This document shows, in pieces, positions 1-8,446 of a DNA stretch of 64,000 nt; the first letter of the stretch is position 1; the number at the start of each line of letters is the position of its first letter. Origin of the DNA: Dehalobacter restrictus DSM 9455 (GTDB lineage Bacteria > Bacillota > Desulfitobacteriia > Desulfitobacteriales > Syntrophobotulaceae); NCBI RefSeq assembly GCF_000512895.1, contig NZ_CP007033.1, positions 1,084,001-1,148,000 on the forward strand. Direction: 5' to 3'. The notes beneath the pieces are model-generated. The model did not search any database and was not told the origin of the DNA. It saw only the letters and a program-made list of their open reading frames with translations. The translations under genes and the position numbers were made by a program.

Positions 1-663
1 ATGCAAGTTGCGCTCCCTTTGGCAGAATCCAATCAGCCCACCTTCGTTCCAAAACAGGTGATTGGCCTAACAGCACTTCTACTGGCCGGAACTGCCGTAG
101 TCCCCTCAAATCCTTATGCCCTGCAGGAAATTGCCTCCTTGCGTACTAAGATTACGGCAGCTCCTGCTAAAACGGTTGACGAAAGCCCTATGCAGACCGA
201 CAATATTAGAATCATGGAGGAAAAAGCTGGCGAGAGCAGCTTTTCTTGTGTAAATGTCAGTACCCTTTCCCTCATAGAAGCAAGCAAAGAAAAAGCAGAA
301 ATTCAGGCCGGTATCGTAGCTTCGGTACTAAACTGGAATGGGACTGCCTATAAATGGGGCGGCCGGTCGAGATCCGGTGTCGACTGTTCAGGGCTGGTTC
401 AAAGAGTATTTCTTGAGAATGGAATTCAACTTCCAAGGACATCGTATGAACAATTCAGAGAGGGGGTCGGAATACCCAAAACAAGATTAGAACCTGGTGA
501 TCTGATCTTTTTTCATACCAACGGAGCCGGAGCAAGTCATGTTGGAATCTATCTCGGTGATAACAAGTTTATTTCTGCGGCCAAGCATTGCGTTCAGGTT
601 TCTTCACTGGATGAACGTTACTGGGCGGAGCATTACCGGGGCAGCAGAAGAGTGATCGCATGA
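1..663 (+). CDS. NlpC/P60 family cell-wall hydrolase (possibly 5'-partial)
   Basis: A C-terminal NlpC/P60 papain-like domain is visible from about residue 105. It has the catalytic Cys129 in DCSGL, His180 in SHVGIYLG and a candidate third residue His196. This family cleaves peptidoglycan stem peptides outside the membrane. Residues 18-40 form a hydrophobic segment that could be an export signal or anchor, and residues 41-100 look like a linker. The frame is open from base 1, so the true start may lie upstream of the window. The next gene, serA-like, is separated by a strong promoter and a terminator-like hairpin, so the two are probably independent units. Confidence 0.85.
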   Translation: MQVALPLAESNQPTFVPKQVIGLTALLLAGTAVVPSNPYALQEIASLRTKITAAPAKTVDESPMQTDNIRIMEEKAGESSFSCVNVSTLSLIEASKEKAEIQAGIVASVLNWNGTAYKWGGRSRSGVDCSGLVQRVFLENGIQLPRTSYEQFREGVGIPKTRLEPGDLIFFHTNGAGASHVGIYLGDNKFISAAKHCVQVSSLDERYWAEHYRGSRRVIA

Positions 664-711
664 CACTGAGGACAGTCAGCTGCCAAGTATGTTGATTCAA
701 AAGACGGATTC

Positions 712-740
712 TTGACAGAAGAATCAATAAACTCTATAAT
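712..740 (+). promoter_or_regulatory. Consensus sigma-A promoter upstream of serA-like gene
   Basis: TTGACA (712-717) and TATAAT (735-740) are separated by exactly 17 bp, a perfect housekeeping match. The predicted start near 747 gives a leader of about 100 nt before the 847 ATG. Confidence 0.8.
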
Positions 741-785
741 CAAAATAACCTAAAATTTAGGCAAATCGCTGCAAGGGAAGGTATT

Positions 786-824
786 ACCTCTCGTCTCCAT
801 GGGGATGGGAGGTTTAGTTTATTT
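786..824 (+). terminator. Terminator-like hairpin in the serA leader
   Basis: A 12-bp stem (786-797 with 802-813, with G-U pairs) closes a CATG loop and is followed by a T-rich tail. It lies downstream of the 712-740 promoter and upstream of the 847 start, so it would act inside the leader as an attenuator. The arm sequence resembles the terminator arm of T-box leaders, but there is no room for a T-box stem I after the predicted start site. Confidence 0.6.
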
Positions 825-846
825 CAGATACTGGGGGTAGAGTCAG

Positions 847-2439
847 ATGAAGATTTTGGTGAATAACAAAGTGGCAGAGGCTGGAATTCAACTGCTGCGT
901 GAAGAACATGACGTGGATACATATTGTACATTATCTCAGGAAGAACTGATCAAAATGATTCCGAAATATGATGCTCTGGTCATCAGAGGCGATACGATTG
1001 TCAGCAGTGAAGTCATTGAAGCCGGCAGGAATTTGAAAGTAATCGGAAGGGCTGGTCTGGAAGTTGAGCATATCGATATTCAGGCAGCCACAAAGCAGGG
1101 GATTGTTGTCCTGAATGCCCCTCAGGGCAACAGTGCTTCTTCCATTGAATATACCATCGGGATGATCCTGGCTCTGGCCAGAAGGATTCCTCAGGCTTAT
1201 TCCTCTGTCAAGCGCGGAGAGTGGCAAAGACAGAAGTTCCTAGGAATGGAGCTGAAAGAAAAGGTCTTGGGCATCATCGGCCTGGGGCGGGTCGGCATGG
1301 GCGTGGCCAAGCGGGCCAAAGCGTTCGATATGAAAGTGATTGCCTATGACCCGTTTTTAAGTGATGATAAAGGCAGAGAGCTGGGGATTGAGCTGGTGGA
1401 TCTGGATGAGATCTTAAGTAAAGCAGATTACCTGACACTGCATATTCCGGCGACAGTTGACACGCGCAATCTGCTGAATAAAGATGCGTTTTCCAAAATG
1501 AAAAAGGGCATCAAGATTATTAACTGTGCCAGAGGCGGAATCATTGATGAGGAAGCTTTGATCTGGGCACTGCAGGAAGAGATTGTGTCCGGGGCAGCTT
1601 TGGATGCGTTTGCTGAAGAACCTCTTCAGCCAGATCATCCGCTGGTGAAGATGGAGAATGTGGTCTGCACTCCCAGGATTGCCTCCCGGACGCAGGAAGC
1701 TGAAAACGAGGTTGCGGTTTGCGCAGCCCGCGGCGTGCTCGCTGCGCTGAGATCCGAACCGGTTTCAACTTCACTGAATATTCCGCCTGTATCAAGAGAT
1801 GTCATGAATATGATCAAGCCTTACCTTCACTTGATGCAAAAAATGTGTGTTCTGGCTGTCAAACTGACTGAAGGAAGAATAAAAAACATTGAAGTCCGCT
1901 ATAATGGAGATATCAGCACTGCGGATACCAAAATGCTGACGTTGGCAGCCATAAAAGAGGTCTTAAATCCAATCCTTCAGGAAGAGGTCAATATTGTCAA
2001 CGCGCCTGAAGTTGCGAAAGAACGCGGCATAACCGTCAAGGAGATCAAAAGCAAAGAGGCACAAAGCTTTGTTGATCTGATCAGCATTACCGTTAAAACT
2101 GATTTGACTGAGCATAAGGTAGCAAGTACGCTTTTCGGCAAAAGTGAACAGCGGATTGTGGAGATCGACGATTTCAGGGTTGAAATAGATCCTTCGGGAT
2201 GGTTCCTGCTTATCTCACATGAGGATTATCCGGGAATGATCGGCAAAGTCGGGACTGTATTGGGTGAGCATAACATCAACATTACCAGTATGCAGGTTGG
2301 CAAAATCAGTTCCATGAGCAGAAACATTATGATTGTTGGTATTCAAACCGAAGCCGATTCGGAAGTCATCGGCAAATTGAAAGAGATTAAGGGAACCGAA
2401 AATGTTGAAGAGATTTTCTTCAATAAATATCTGTCCTAA
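847..2439 (+). CDS. serA: D-3-phosphoglycerate dehydrogenase-like protein (SerA family)
   Basis: The protein has 530 residues, the usual long SerA length: a D-2-hydroxyacid dehydrogenase core, an intervening domain, and a C-terminal ACT domain (from about residue 455) that normally binds serine. The Rossmann motif GIIGLGRVGMG is at about 142-152. The catalytic Arg229 (NCARGG) and Glu258 (FAEEP) are present. The family's catalytic His in the TPHLG motif is replaced by Arg277 (CTPRIAS), and the motif around residues 92-104 is also divergent. SerA normally oxidises 3-phosphoglycerate for serine synthesis. With the missing His this copy may have altered activity or substrate. An endonuclease IV-like gene follows after 12 bp. 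Confidence 0.8.
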   Translation: MKILVNNKVAEAGIQLLREEHDVDTYCTLSQEELIKMIPKYDALVIRGDTIVSSEVIEAGRNLKVIGRAGLEVEHIDIQAATKQGIVVLNAPQGNSASSIEYTIGMILALARRIPQAYSSVKRGEWQRQKFLGMELKEKVLGIIGLGRVGMGVAKRAKAFDMKVIAYDPFLSDDKGRELGIELVDLDEILSKADYLTLHIPATVDTRNLLNKDAFSKMKKGIKIINCARGGIIDEEALIWALQEEIVSGAALDAFAEEPLQPDHPLVKMENVVCTPRIASRTQEAENEVAVCAARGVLAALRSEPVSTSLNIPPVSRDVMNMIKPYLHLMQKMCVLAVKLTEGRIKNIEVRYNGDISTADTKMLTLAAIKEVLNPILQEEVNIVNAPEVAKERGITVKEIKSKEAQSFVDLISITVKTDLTEHKVASTLFGKSEQRIVEIDDFRVEIDPSGWFLLISHEDYPGMIGKVGTVLGEHNINITSMQVGKISSMSRNIMIVGIQTEADSEVIGKLKEIKGTENVEEIFFNKYLS

Positions 2440-2451
2440 GGGGAGATCGGC

Positions 2452-3291
2452 ATGAGCATCAAGTTTGGCACGGCCGGAGTGCCTTTGTCTTCCGCGGAAA
2501 CATCCACCGAGGCCGGAATCCTAAGAATCAGGGAACTTGGAATGGATGCGATGGAAGTCGAGTTCGTTCACGGGGTCAGAATGAAGGAAGATAAAGCGTT
2601 AAAGACCGGGGGAACTGCGAAAAAAGAACGCGTATCCCTGTCTTGTCATGCGCCTTACTATATCAACCTGAACTCCAGTGAAACGGAAAAAATTGAGGCA
2701 AGCAAAACAAGGATTATTCATACTGCCAGGATTGGCAGGATACTTGGGGCCGGAAGCATCGTCTTTCATCCGGCATTTTATTCCGGGGATACTTCGGCTA
2801 CCGTCTTAGCCAGAGTAGTCAAAGAACTCAGCGATGTCCGGCAGGAACTTGATCAGGAAGGCAATCAAGTCATCCTGAGGCCTGAAACGACAGGCAAACC
2901 CTCCCAGTTTGGCGATCTCGGTGAAACGATCAAAATAGCGCAGGAGGTTCCGGGTGTATTGCCCTGTATTGATTTCAGCCATCTGCATGCCAGAGCCAAT
3001 GGTCAATTCAATAGCTATGACGAGTTCTGCGCGATTCTTGAGCAGACAGCCGAAGGGCTTGGTGAGAAGTGGACAAGCAATGCGCATTTCCATATTTCCG
3101 GGATTGAATATGGTCCGAAAGGCGAAAAGAGACATCTCGTTTTGCAGGAAGCTGACCTGAAATACCGGGAAATCCTTAAAGCCTGCCTGAGCTTTGGCAT
3201 CCAGGGAACCGTGATTTGTGAAAGTCCGAAGCTTGAGGAGGATGCTCTGATCCTGCAAAAGACCTATCAGGAGCTAAAGGCGGAGCATTAA
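2452..3291 (+). CDS. Endonuclease IV-like TIM-barrel protein (AP endonuclease family 2)
   Basis: The 279 residues match the endonuclease IV / xylose-isomerase-like TIM-barrel family. Metal-site motifs are visible: SCHAPYYINL, an HP pair in VFHPAFYSG, RPETTGK, CIDFSHLHAR and HFHISG. Members cut DNA 5' of abasic sites using a metal cluster. It starts at an ATG after GGGGAGA, 12 bp behind the serA-like gene, so the two are probably co-transcribed. A terminator follows at 3370. It could be a repair enzyme (Nfo) or a paralogous sugar-isomerase-like protein; the conserved His/Asp/Glu set favours the nuclease. Confidence 0.8.
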   Translation: MSIKFGTAGVPLSSAETSTEAGILRIRELGMDAMEVEFVHGVRMKEDKALKTGGTAKKERVSLSCHAPYYINLNSSETEKIEASKTRIIHTARIGRILGAGSIVFHPAFYSGDTSATVLARVVKELSDVRQELDQEGNQVILRPETTGKPSQFGDLGETIKIAQEVPGVLPCIDFSHLHARANGQFNSYDEFCAILEQTAEGLGEKWTSNAHFHISGIEYGPKGEKRHLVLQEADLKYREILKACLSFGIQGTVICESPKLEEDALILQKTYQELKAEH

Positions 3292-3635
3292 CGAAGAATT
3301 TATTTGACCGTTTTGATAGGCTTAATTGCTTATAGGCAGACATATTGAAGAACAGAACTTAGGACGCTTACAGCCGTTTAGGGTATCCCCTGGACGGCTG
3401 TATTGTTTTGTTCACCTGCATATTGTTTTTTGAATCCAGGTTAATGTATTCTTTTGGACTTATGCAGAATACCACTATGATGATCAAATTTTGTTGAAAA
3501 TAGATAAATAAGCGCAATAGCATTTACATATATTTGATAATATGGCAATATATGAGATATTGATATTTATTGGAGGTGATATATGTAATATTAAAGAATT
3601 TAATCAAAAAGCAATTTTTTAAGGAGGAGAATAAA
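3292..3635. other. AT-rich intergenic stretch
   Basis: Besides the terminator at 3370, the only notable element is an isolated ATG-TAA start-stop codon pair (3583-3588) behind an excellent ribosome binding site (GGAGGTGAT, 3572-3580). The next true start, 3636, has its own AAGGAGGAG site. No other gene was seen. Confidence 0.6.
3370..3412 (+). terminator. Rho-independent terminator after the endonuclease IV-like gene
   Basis: ACAGCCGT (3370-3377) pairs with ACGGCTGT (3394-3401), and the arms are followed by ATTGTTTTGTT. Confidence 0.8.
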
Positions 3636-4385
3636 ATGTTTAAAGCAAAAAGGATGTTATGTCTTGTTCTGAGCTTATTAATGTTGATTTGTTTTACTAT
3701 ACCGGTTTATGCAATCGAGTCAACAAATAAAGTTATTCAACTTTCGCCAGATGCACAAACAGAAAAAATACTGGATAATGTTGAATTAATTATTAACACA
3801 GACAGTGCAACGTTAACTGTAAAGGATCATAAAGAGAAAGATGCAGGGCTAGAATCTTATACCGTTACCATTGACAAAGAAAATAATACGTATAAAGCTA
3901 GGAAAGCAACAGGTAAAGAATTAGAAAAAATTACAAGCACAATTGAAAGGAACAGTCCTTCTTCTAAGTCTTGTTTATCCAGTCGAGGATCATATTCTTT
4001 AAGAGTTGCTGCAACAACATTTGATCCTCCTGGGTATGTTCTATGCCAAACTTATAATGAGTTATATTGGTATAATGAAGGGACTACTAGTTATTTACAA
4101 AGCAGATATGAAGACTATTATGCGGCTAATCCATCACCTCCTGGTACACATTGGTACTGTAATGGTCTTTATTGGACAGGCTTAAGTCAGGGGGTGCCTT
4201 CAGTAACTAGCTCAAATACTGCTGATTTTTATAACTGGGACTTCATGTTACCTAATTATGCAACATATGTAAACCATAGCATAACTTGTCAAGGTGGTTG
4301 GAATGGGAGTGCTTATTATACGGCTTCAACTACAAGGAGTGGAGAGGATTATTTTTTATTAAGCTTTAATTACACGACATATTAA
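3636..4385 (+). CDS. Secreted protein of unknown function
   Basis: The start is ATG 3636, because AAGGAGGAG sits 7 bp upstream and the first 26 residues form a classic signal peptide (basic MFKAKR, hydrophobic core, then PVYA). The mature part is about 223 residues. It begins with a charged region and continues into a C-terminal half rich in Tyr, Trp, Ser, Thr and Asn. I do not recognise the family. The composition is like small extracellular proteins of Gram-positive bacteria. The gene is AT-rich compared with serA and stands alone between two terminators. Confidence 0.7.
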   Translation: MFKAKRMLCLVLSLLMLICFTIPVYAIESTNKVIQLSPDAQTEKILDNVELIINTDSATLTVKDHKEKDAGLESYTVTIDKENNTYKARKATGKELEKITSTIERNSPSSKSCLSSRGSYSLRVAATTFDPPGYVLCQTYNELYWYNEGTTSYLQSRYEDYYAANPSPPGTHWYCNGLYWTGLSQGVPSVTSSNTADFYNWDFMLPNYATYVNHSITCQGGWNGSAYYTASTTRSGEDYFLLSFNYTTY

Positions 4386-4420
4386 CTTTGGGTTTAATTG
4401 ATGTATCTAAATATTTTACC

Positions 4421-4450
4421 AAAAACCTTCATTTATTGGAGGTTTTTGAA
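4421..4450 (+). terminator. Terminator after the secreted protein
   Basis: An AAAAACCT arm and an AGGTTTTT arm flank a short AT loop. The run of T in the 3' arm is compatible with intrinsic termination. Confidence 0.6.
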
Positions 4451-4643
4451 TATAAACAATTGTTTAATTAATATTTCTTTCGGATTCAGCATTGAGTAAA
4501 CTGATCGTAACAGAGTTGTTAAAACCGTGGTCTTGAATCATAAGAAAATTATTTGATTCAATGTCGGCTATTCACGACAATATTGGAGTATAATCAATTA
4601 ACATTTTTTTATTTTTCTTTTCAATTTACGAGGAGGTAAGTCT

Positions 4644-5060
4644 ATGAAGTTTCCCTCTTATCGAATACAAAGTAATTATTATCAGAAAGTTGGAGCTTTA
4701 TTTGGAATTTGTGGCTCGGTAATATCTATTACATTATGGGTATTTATTATCTTTTTTGCGAAAGGACAACATACTTCGAAGCTATACATAATAACCCAAA
4801 TTCTACCTGGGATTGTAGGGATAGTATCTTCTGTTTTGAAAAAAGTATGGCCTTTAATCATAGTATTCTTAATCTTATTGCCATTAGGTTTATACATGAC
4901 AATGACCCCTAGTATTTTTAGGTATTTTGGATTAGCTCTAGCTTTTTATCTGTTCTCGATTATATTACTATTGGCTGGAAATAGGATAAGAAAGAAAAAG
5001 TTACCTGAATTTGAAGATCAAGATATCGTAATAGAACAAAATAACGATGATATTCATTAG
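4644..5060 (+). CDS. Small membrane protein, unknown function
   Basis: The 138 residues show about four hydrophobic spans (around 16-38, 48-62, 70-88 and 92-112) and an acidic tail ending in ENNDDIH-like sequence. ATG 4644 follows GAGGAGGTAAG, a strong ribosome binding site. I do not recognise a family. The reading frame is AT-rich like the neighbouring secreted protein, which suggests accessory DNA. Confidence 0.6.
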   Translation: MKFPSYRIQSNYYQKVGALFGICGSVISITLWVFIIFFAKGQHTSKLYIITQILPGIVGIVSSVLKKVWPLIIVFLILLPLGLYMTMTPSIFRYFGLALAFYLFSIILLLAGNRIRKKKLPEFEDQDIVIEQNNDDIH

Positions 5061-5159
5061 AAATCTTGACTTAGGGAAATAATGTAATTCCGACTATACC
5101 GCACCCCGTTGTCAAGACACATTTTGAAAATCTAAGGGAACACTGATTTAATCGACTGT

Positions 5160-5358
5160 GTCGCAGAAGAATAGTAAATTCAGGCGGAGGTGTTAGCAAA
5201 TAATTTAATAAACCTAATTATCAAAATCAACTAACCGATGAAAGCATACACTATAGATCAGTACCAGATGTTTCATTTTTTGGTGATGCCTCTAAAGGTG
5301 TAACTATATATTGCAGTAAATACGTAACAGTGAAAGTTATGCAGCGTCCCCTTTGGCG
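5160..5358 (+). pseudogene. Relic of a sedolisin (peptidase S53) gene
   Basis: Reading 5160-5358 in one frame gives SGGGVSK, an in-frame stop, then FNKPNYQ, and after a gap RSVPDVSFFGDASKGVTIYC. This order matches the C-terminal part of S53 serine-carboxyl peptidases, whose hallmark is SGGGVS...F..P.YQ...R.VPDVS..ADP.TGV.VY. There is no start, the catalytic segments are absent, and a TAA interrupts the match. It is therefore a decayed fragment of a secreted protease gene. The rest of 5061-5545 shows no gene. Confidence 0.6.
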
Positions 5359-5545
5359 TTTACGGATGGCCTAATGCTGCGGCCATGGATGCTTTTGCAA
5401 TGTTTTGCTCCTTACAGCGTCTTACATGGAATGAGTCCACTAGGACCAGTTTGAATACAGCCGATGTCATACTGCACATTAATAATTGTAATGTATATTT
5501 GACATTTATTAATATATATATTATTCTTATCTTGGAGGCGATGAC

Positions 5546-5755
5546 ATGGGTAGAAACATTAAAATCAAGGTTGCCCGCGCGGAGCTGGATATGACACAAA
5601 AGGCTCTGGCAGAGCAAGTTGGAATATCAAGGCAAACGATGAACGCCATCGAACAGGGCGAATATAATCCGACGATCAAGCTGTGCCGCGCCATCTGCAA
5701 AGCGCTGGGGAAAAGCCTGGATGAACTGTTTGGAGAGGAGAATGAAAATGCCTAA
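5546..5755 (+). CDS. XRE-family helix-turn-helix regulator (YozG-like)
   Basis: The 69 residues are one HTH_3 domain. The pattern MTQKALAEQVGISRQTMNAI, then EQGEYNPTIKLCRAICKALG, is typical of small single-domain repressors. ATG 5546 follows TTGGAGGCGATG. Its end overlaps the start of the next membrane gene by 8 bp, a layout commonly seen for small regulators paired with a transmembrane partner. It probably controls its own operon. Confidence 0.85.
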   Translation: MGRNIKIKVARAELDMTQKALAEQVGISRQTMNAIEQGEYNPTIKLCRAICKALGKSLDELFGEENENA

Positions 5756-6224
5756 AAACCTTCTGGATGAAATGCAGGAACAAAGATTACTGAAAATAGA
5801 GCATTACGGTGTATGGTTTTGCTTTTGGGCGCTGGGGGTGGCAATCATTGTTCAACAATTGTTGGGTTTGCCGTTTGTCCAATATGCTGGGGAGATGATC
5901 ATTTTCACGATCCTTGCTGTGTATCTGCTGGTTAGCTGCCTGAAAGCGGGGATATGGGACCGTCATTTGCGGCCCACGCTCAAAACGAACCTGATCATCA
6001 GCACGATTACGGCGATCGTGTTCAGCTCGGTAGTGACAGTCATGAAATATATCAGATATGAGGCTTGTCGCGAAAACCTATTTCTAACGTTGGGGATATT
6101 TGTCATTATAGCTGTTCAACTCTTTATTTTATGCTTTATCGCCTTGTGGCTGACCAGCCGCATTTATAAGAAAAGAAGAAATTGCTTGGAGGATAACTGC
6201 GAAATAGAGAAAAATGATCGATGA
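5748..6224 (+). CDS. Membrane protein partnered with XRE regulator
   Basis: It begins at ATG 5748 (MPKNLLDE), placed 7 bp after GGAGAGGAG inside the end of the regulator gene; ATG 5742 is an alternative. About four transmembrane segments are seen, then a basic and charged tail. This is the usual architecture of the small membrane proteins encoded with YozG-like regulators. The function is unknown. It runs convergently into the minus-strand HicB-like gene with a gap of only 27 bp. Confidence 0.7.
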   Translation: MPKNLLDEMQEQRLLKIEHYGVWFCFWALGVAIIVQQLLGLPFVQYAGEMIIFTILAVYLLVSCLKAGIWDRHLRPTLKTNLIISTITAIVFSSVVTVMKYIRYEACRENLFLTLGIFVIIAVQLFILCFIALWLTSRIYKKRRNCLEDNCEIEKNDR

Positions 6225-6251
6225 AATTACAGCCCGTAGATAGATTGTAAA

Positions 6252-6716
6252 TTAAAACGACCCGTCTTCATTCCCGAACACTTCAGATAAATCATGAGCG
6301 TTTTCAGGCAGCATGTCAATCCCCAGCTTTTCCCTCAATACCTCCCGCATGTTCTGCACAGACATCGGCTCGTCTTTTTTCCCTAATTGGAAAAGCCAGC
6401 TGGGAAACCCGATGACTTTTCTGGCGAATTTTGGGCCGAACATTCTCCGGTACTCCGGCAGACCGGCCGCTACCTGAACAACGACAGCGTCCGCCGCGAT
6501 TTCCCAGCCTGAAGTATCTGAAGCTTCTGGGATGTGCTCATACGCTTTGTCCATCCTATATAAATGATACTCCAGCCTGGGACCGGCCCAGTAATAGGCC
6601 TGGATAAAATCCTCTGCTTCGAAGCCGCAACCCGGCAAGTCCGGGAAAATAACCATATATTTGCCACTTATTTTATCTGGCTCAATAATGGCCGGGAAAA
6701 CATATTTGCTCTTCAT
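6252..6716 (-). CDS. HicB-like antitoxin-domain protein
   Basis: Residues after the chosen start (MKSKYVFPAIIEPD) fit the HicB-like fold: a strand, then a GKYMVIFPDLPGC motif and a helix, EAEDFIQAYYWAGPRLEYHL. The C-terminal half is not recognised. No HicA-type toxin gene lies beside it, so it may be a solitary regulator or part of a DUF3102 cassette. The frame extends upstream to 6791, overlapping the DUF3102 gene. The start at 6716 (or 6740) is preferred because the domain begins there. A short relic resembling its 3' end lies at 8506-8541. Confidence 0.65.
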   Translation of the reverse strand: MKSKYVFPAIIEPDKISGKYMVIFPDLPGCGFEAEDFIQAYYWAGPRLEYHLYRMDKAYEHIPEASDTSGWEIAADAVVVQVAAGLPEYRRMFGPKFARKVIGFPSWLFQLGKKDEPMSVQNMREVLREKLGIDMLPENAHDLSEVFGNEDGSF

Positions 6717-6729
6717 CTTCCACCATTCT

Positions 6730-7671
6730 TTACTGCGCATCTCCGCCGGGGTGAGCTTGCCTGCTCCACGTCTCGTCTTTAAGCCATACATTTAGAAGAT
6801 CGTGAACTTTATTCTTATAAATGATGTACGCCTCCTTGTCACTAGGGGCGATCTGGAGCAGCTTATGCTTTACTTCCTTCATGGTTTGATCCAAGTTTTC
6901 ACAGAGGAAGGCGATATGGTTGGCCCTGACTTTGAGCGACGTATTAATAAAGTTTGTTTTCATTCGCTCGTAGCCCTTGGCGGCTGAGCTTTTTTGGAGC
7001 GATTCCAGCGAATCATTCAGCTGTCTGGCCGTTTTAGCGAGTTCTTCTTTGGACGTCTTGACGTTCTCCAATTGGACCTTTAGATTGGCGAGTTCCGCTG
7101 TCAGCCCGGTGATGATACCGCTTTGGTCTTCCAATGCTTTCTGGAGATCTGTGTTCTCCTGCAGGGCTAGGTCTTTTTCCTGTAAGGCCTGGTCTTTTTC
7201 TTGCCGGGCCTGCGTCCGTTCCTTGACCGCTTTTCTGAGTTCCTGATTCGTCATGCCTTCGACATCCAGATCGACGATGAATTGCGCCCGTTCCTCCTTC
7301 GGGATACCTAAAAGAAGCACCGCCTGGCTGTAGTTCAAATTCGGATCCGGATCCGAATTTGAGGAGGTAAGCTGTCCGGCTCCGTACTCTGTGAAGATAC
7401 GCATCAGTTTATTGGCCCGGCTCTGGGAGAAATCGACCGACTCCTCCAGCCACTTGCCCCATTCTCCATGCTTAAGCAGGCCCTTGGCCTCCGTCAGCCG
7501 CCTTCCAATCTCGACAGCGGCGGCAAGGTAGATCCTCTCCGTCTGGTATTTGATCATGTTAATTTCAGCCGCAATGACATGCGGCGTGCGTTCGCTGATG
7601 ATATCTGTTGCTGTATTAGATACTGGATTAGTTACTGAATTAGTTATTGGATTAGTTACTGGATCAGTCAT
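6730..7671 (-). CDS. DUF3102-family protein with coiled coil
   Basis: The start at 7671 (MTDPVTNPITNS) is chosen because AAGGAG lies about 10 bp upstream. The frame opens ten codons earlier. An N-terminal Thr-Asn-Pro micro-repeat is followed by the DUF3102 signature IYLAAAVEIGRRLTEAKGLL and then GEWGKWLEESVDFSQSRANK. A heptad-rich coiled coil covers roughly residues 150-230. The C-terminus is helical and basic. DUF3102 proteins occur on plasmids, phages and accessory regions, and their biochemical role is unknown. It probably forms an operon with the HicB-like gene. Confidence 0.75.
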   Translation of the reverse strand: MTDPVTNPITNSVTNPVSNTATDIISERTPHVIAAEINMIKYQTERIYLAAAVEIGRRLTEAKGLLKHGEWGKWLEESVDFSQSRANKLMRIFTEYGAGQLTSSNSDPDPNLNYSQAVLLLGIPKEERAQFIVDLDVEGMTNQELRKAVKERTQARQEKDQALQEKDLALQENTDLQKALEDQSGIITGLTAELANLKVQLENVKTSKEELAKTARQLNDSLESLQKSSAAKGYERMKTNFINTSLKVRANHIAFLCENLDQTMKEVKHKLLQIAPSDKEAYIIYKNKVHDLLNVWLKDETWSRQAHPGGDAQ

Positions 7672-7799
7672 GATATCCACACTCCTTGGGGCTGATTTCA
7701 CTCATAGGATACGTGGCCAGGCTTAAAAGTGTGACAAGCTCAGTCGTCAGACTTTTTATTTTAGGAAAGTACCTTTTTTATTTCCCCAAATCTTTAACA

Positions 7800-7827
7800 T
7801 TGGACAATCTTTCTCATAGTATATAAG
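7800..7827 (+). promoter_or_regulatory. Promoter of the DUF1659/DUF2922 pair
   Basis: TTGGAC (7800-7805) and TATAAG (7822-7827) are 16 bp apart, upstream of the 7880 start and divergent from the DUF3102 gene. Confidence 0.5.
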
Positions 7828-7879
7828 GTCGGGAACGAACAAGCCCGGCTTATCATACTGTTGAAGGGAGGGATGAACC

Positions 7880-8104
7880 ATGGCAGTGACAGAAATAACG
7901 TTGGATTCGATCGTGTCAACAAAATACCAAACCGGGACTTTGCCGGCAGGCGGCCCGGTGACCCAGAAGAAAAGCCTGAATTATGTGAAGCCTACTGCCA
8001 CGAGTCAAGACATCTATGATGTTGTAGCGGCTCTATCCAGTCTGAGCCAGTATCCGCTGCTGAATGTTGTGCTCAGCAAAAACTGGGAGCTTACGAATGA
8101 ATAA
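7880..8104 (+). CDS. Small DUF1659-type protein
   Basis: The 74-residue protein has the ordering seen in DUF1659 proteins, ending in a helix with VVAALSSLSQYPLLNVVLSK. ATG 7880 follows GAAGGGAGG. DUF1659 and DUF2922 genes are regularly adjacent in Firmicutes, as here, which supports both calls. The function is not known. Confidence 0.7.
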   Translation: MAVTEITLDSIVSTKYQTGTLPAGGPVTQKKSLNYVKPTATSQDIYDVVAALSSLSQYPLLNVVLSKNWELTNE

Positions 8105-8182
8105 GCAGCGGGAAATCTATCTGAAAGACTAGCTAGCTAAAGTGTGAATGCCAAGGCGATTGTCAAGGCAAATCTTTAGGAG

Positions 8183-8431
8183 GTGATTGAAATCGCGATT
8201 ATTACAAGCAAGGTGTTAAAGCTAACGTTTCTTACCACCGGCGGCAAATCCTTCATTATTTCCGTCCCCCAGCCGAGGGAGAACCTGACGCTGGCTGAGG
8301 CCCAAACCGTGATGGAAACGGTTATAGCTAAAAATATAATTAACAGCTCCAGCGGTGAACTGGCCGCGATACGGGATATACGGGTGATTGACATGACTAC
8401 TAACGATCTATACGATCCACCGGTAGCGTAA
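8183..8431 (+). CDS. Small DUF2922-type protein
   Basis: The sequence VLKLTFLTTGGKSFIISVPQP, followed by LTLAEAQTVMETVIAKNI, is the DUF2922 pattern. The start is unclear. GTG 8183 lies inside the ribosome binding site AGGAGGTGAT, so translation may begin at a non-ATG codon a few codons later. It is the second gene of the DUF1659 pair. Function unknown. Confidence 0.65.
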   Translation: MIEIAIITSKVLKLTFLTTGGKSFIISVPQPRENLTLAEAQTVMETVIAKNIINSSSGELAAIRDIRVIDMTTNDLYDPPVA

Positions 8432-8446
8432 GCAATTTACCCATAG

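Noticed and set aside
561-846. Full T-box riboswitch before serA
   Set aside because: No stem I, specifier loop or intact UGGN bulge could be found, and the consensus promoter leaves too short a leader.
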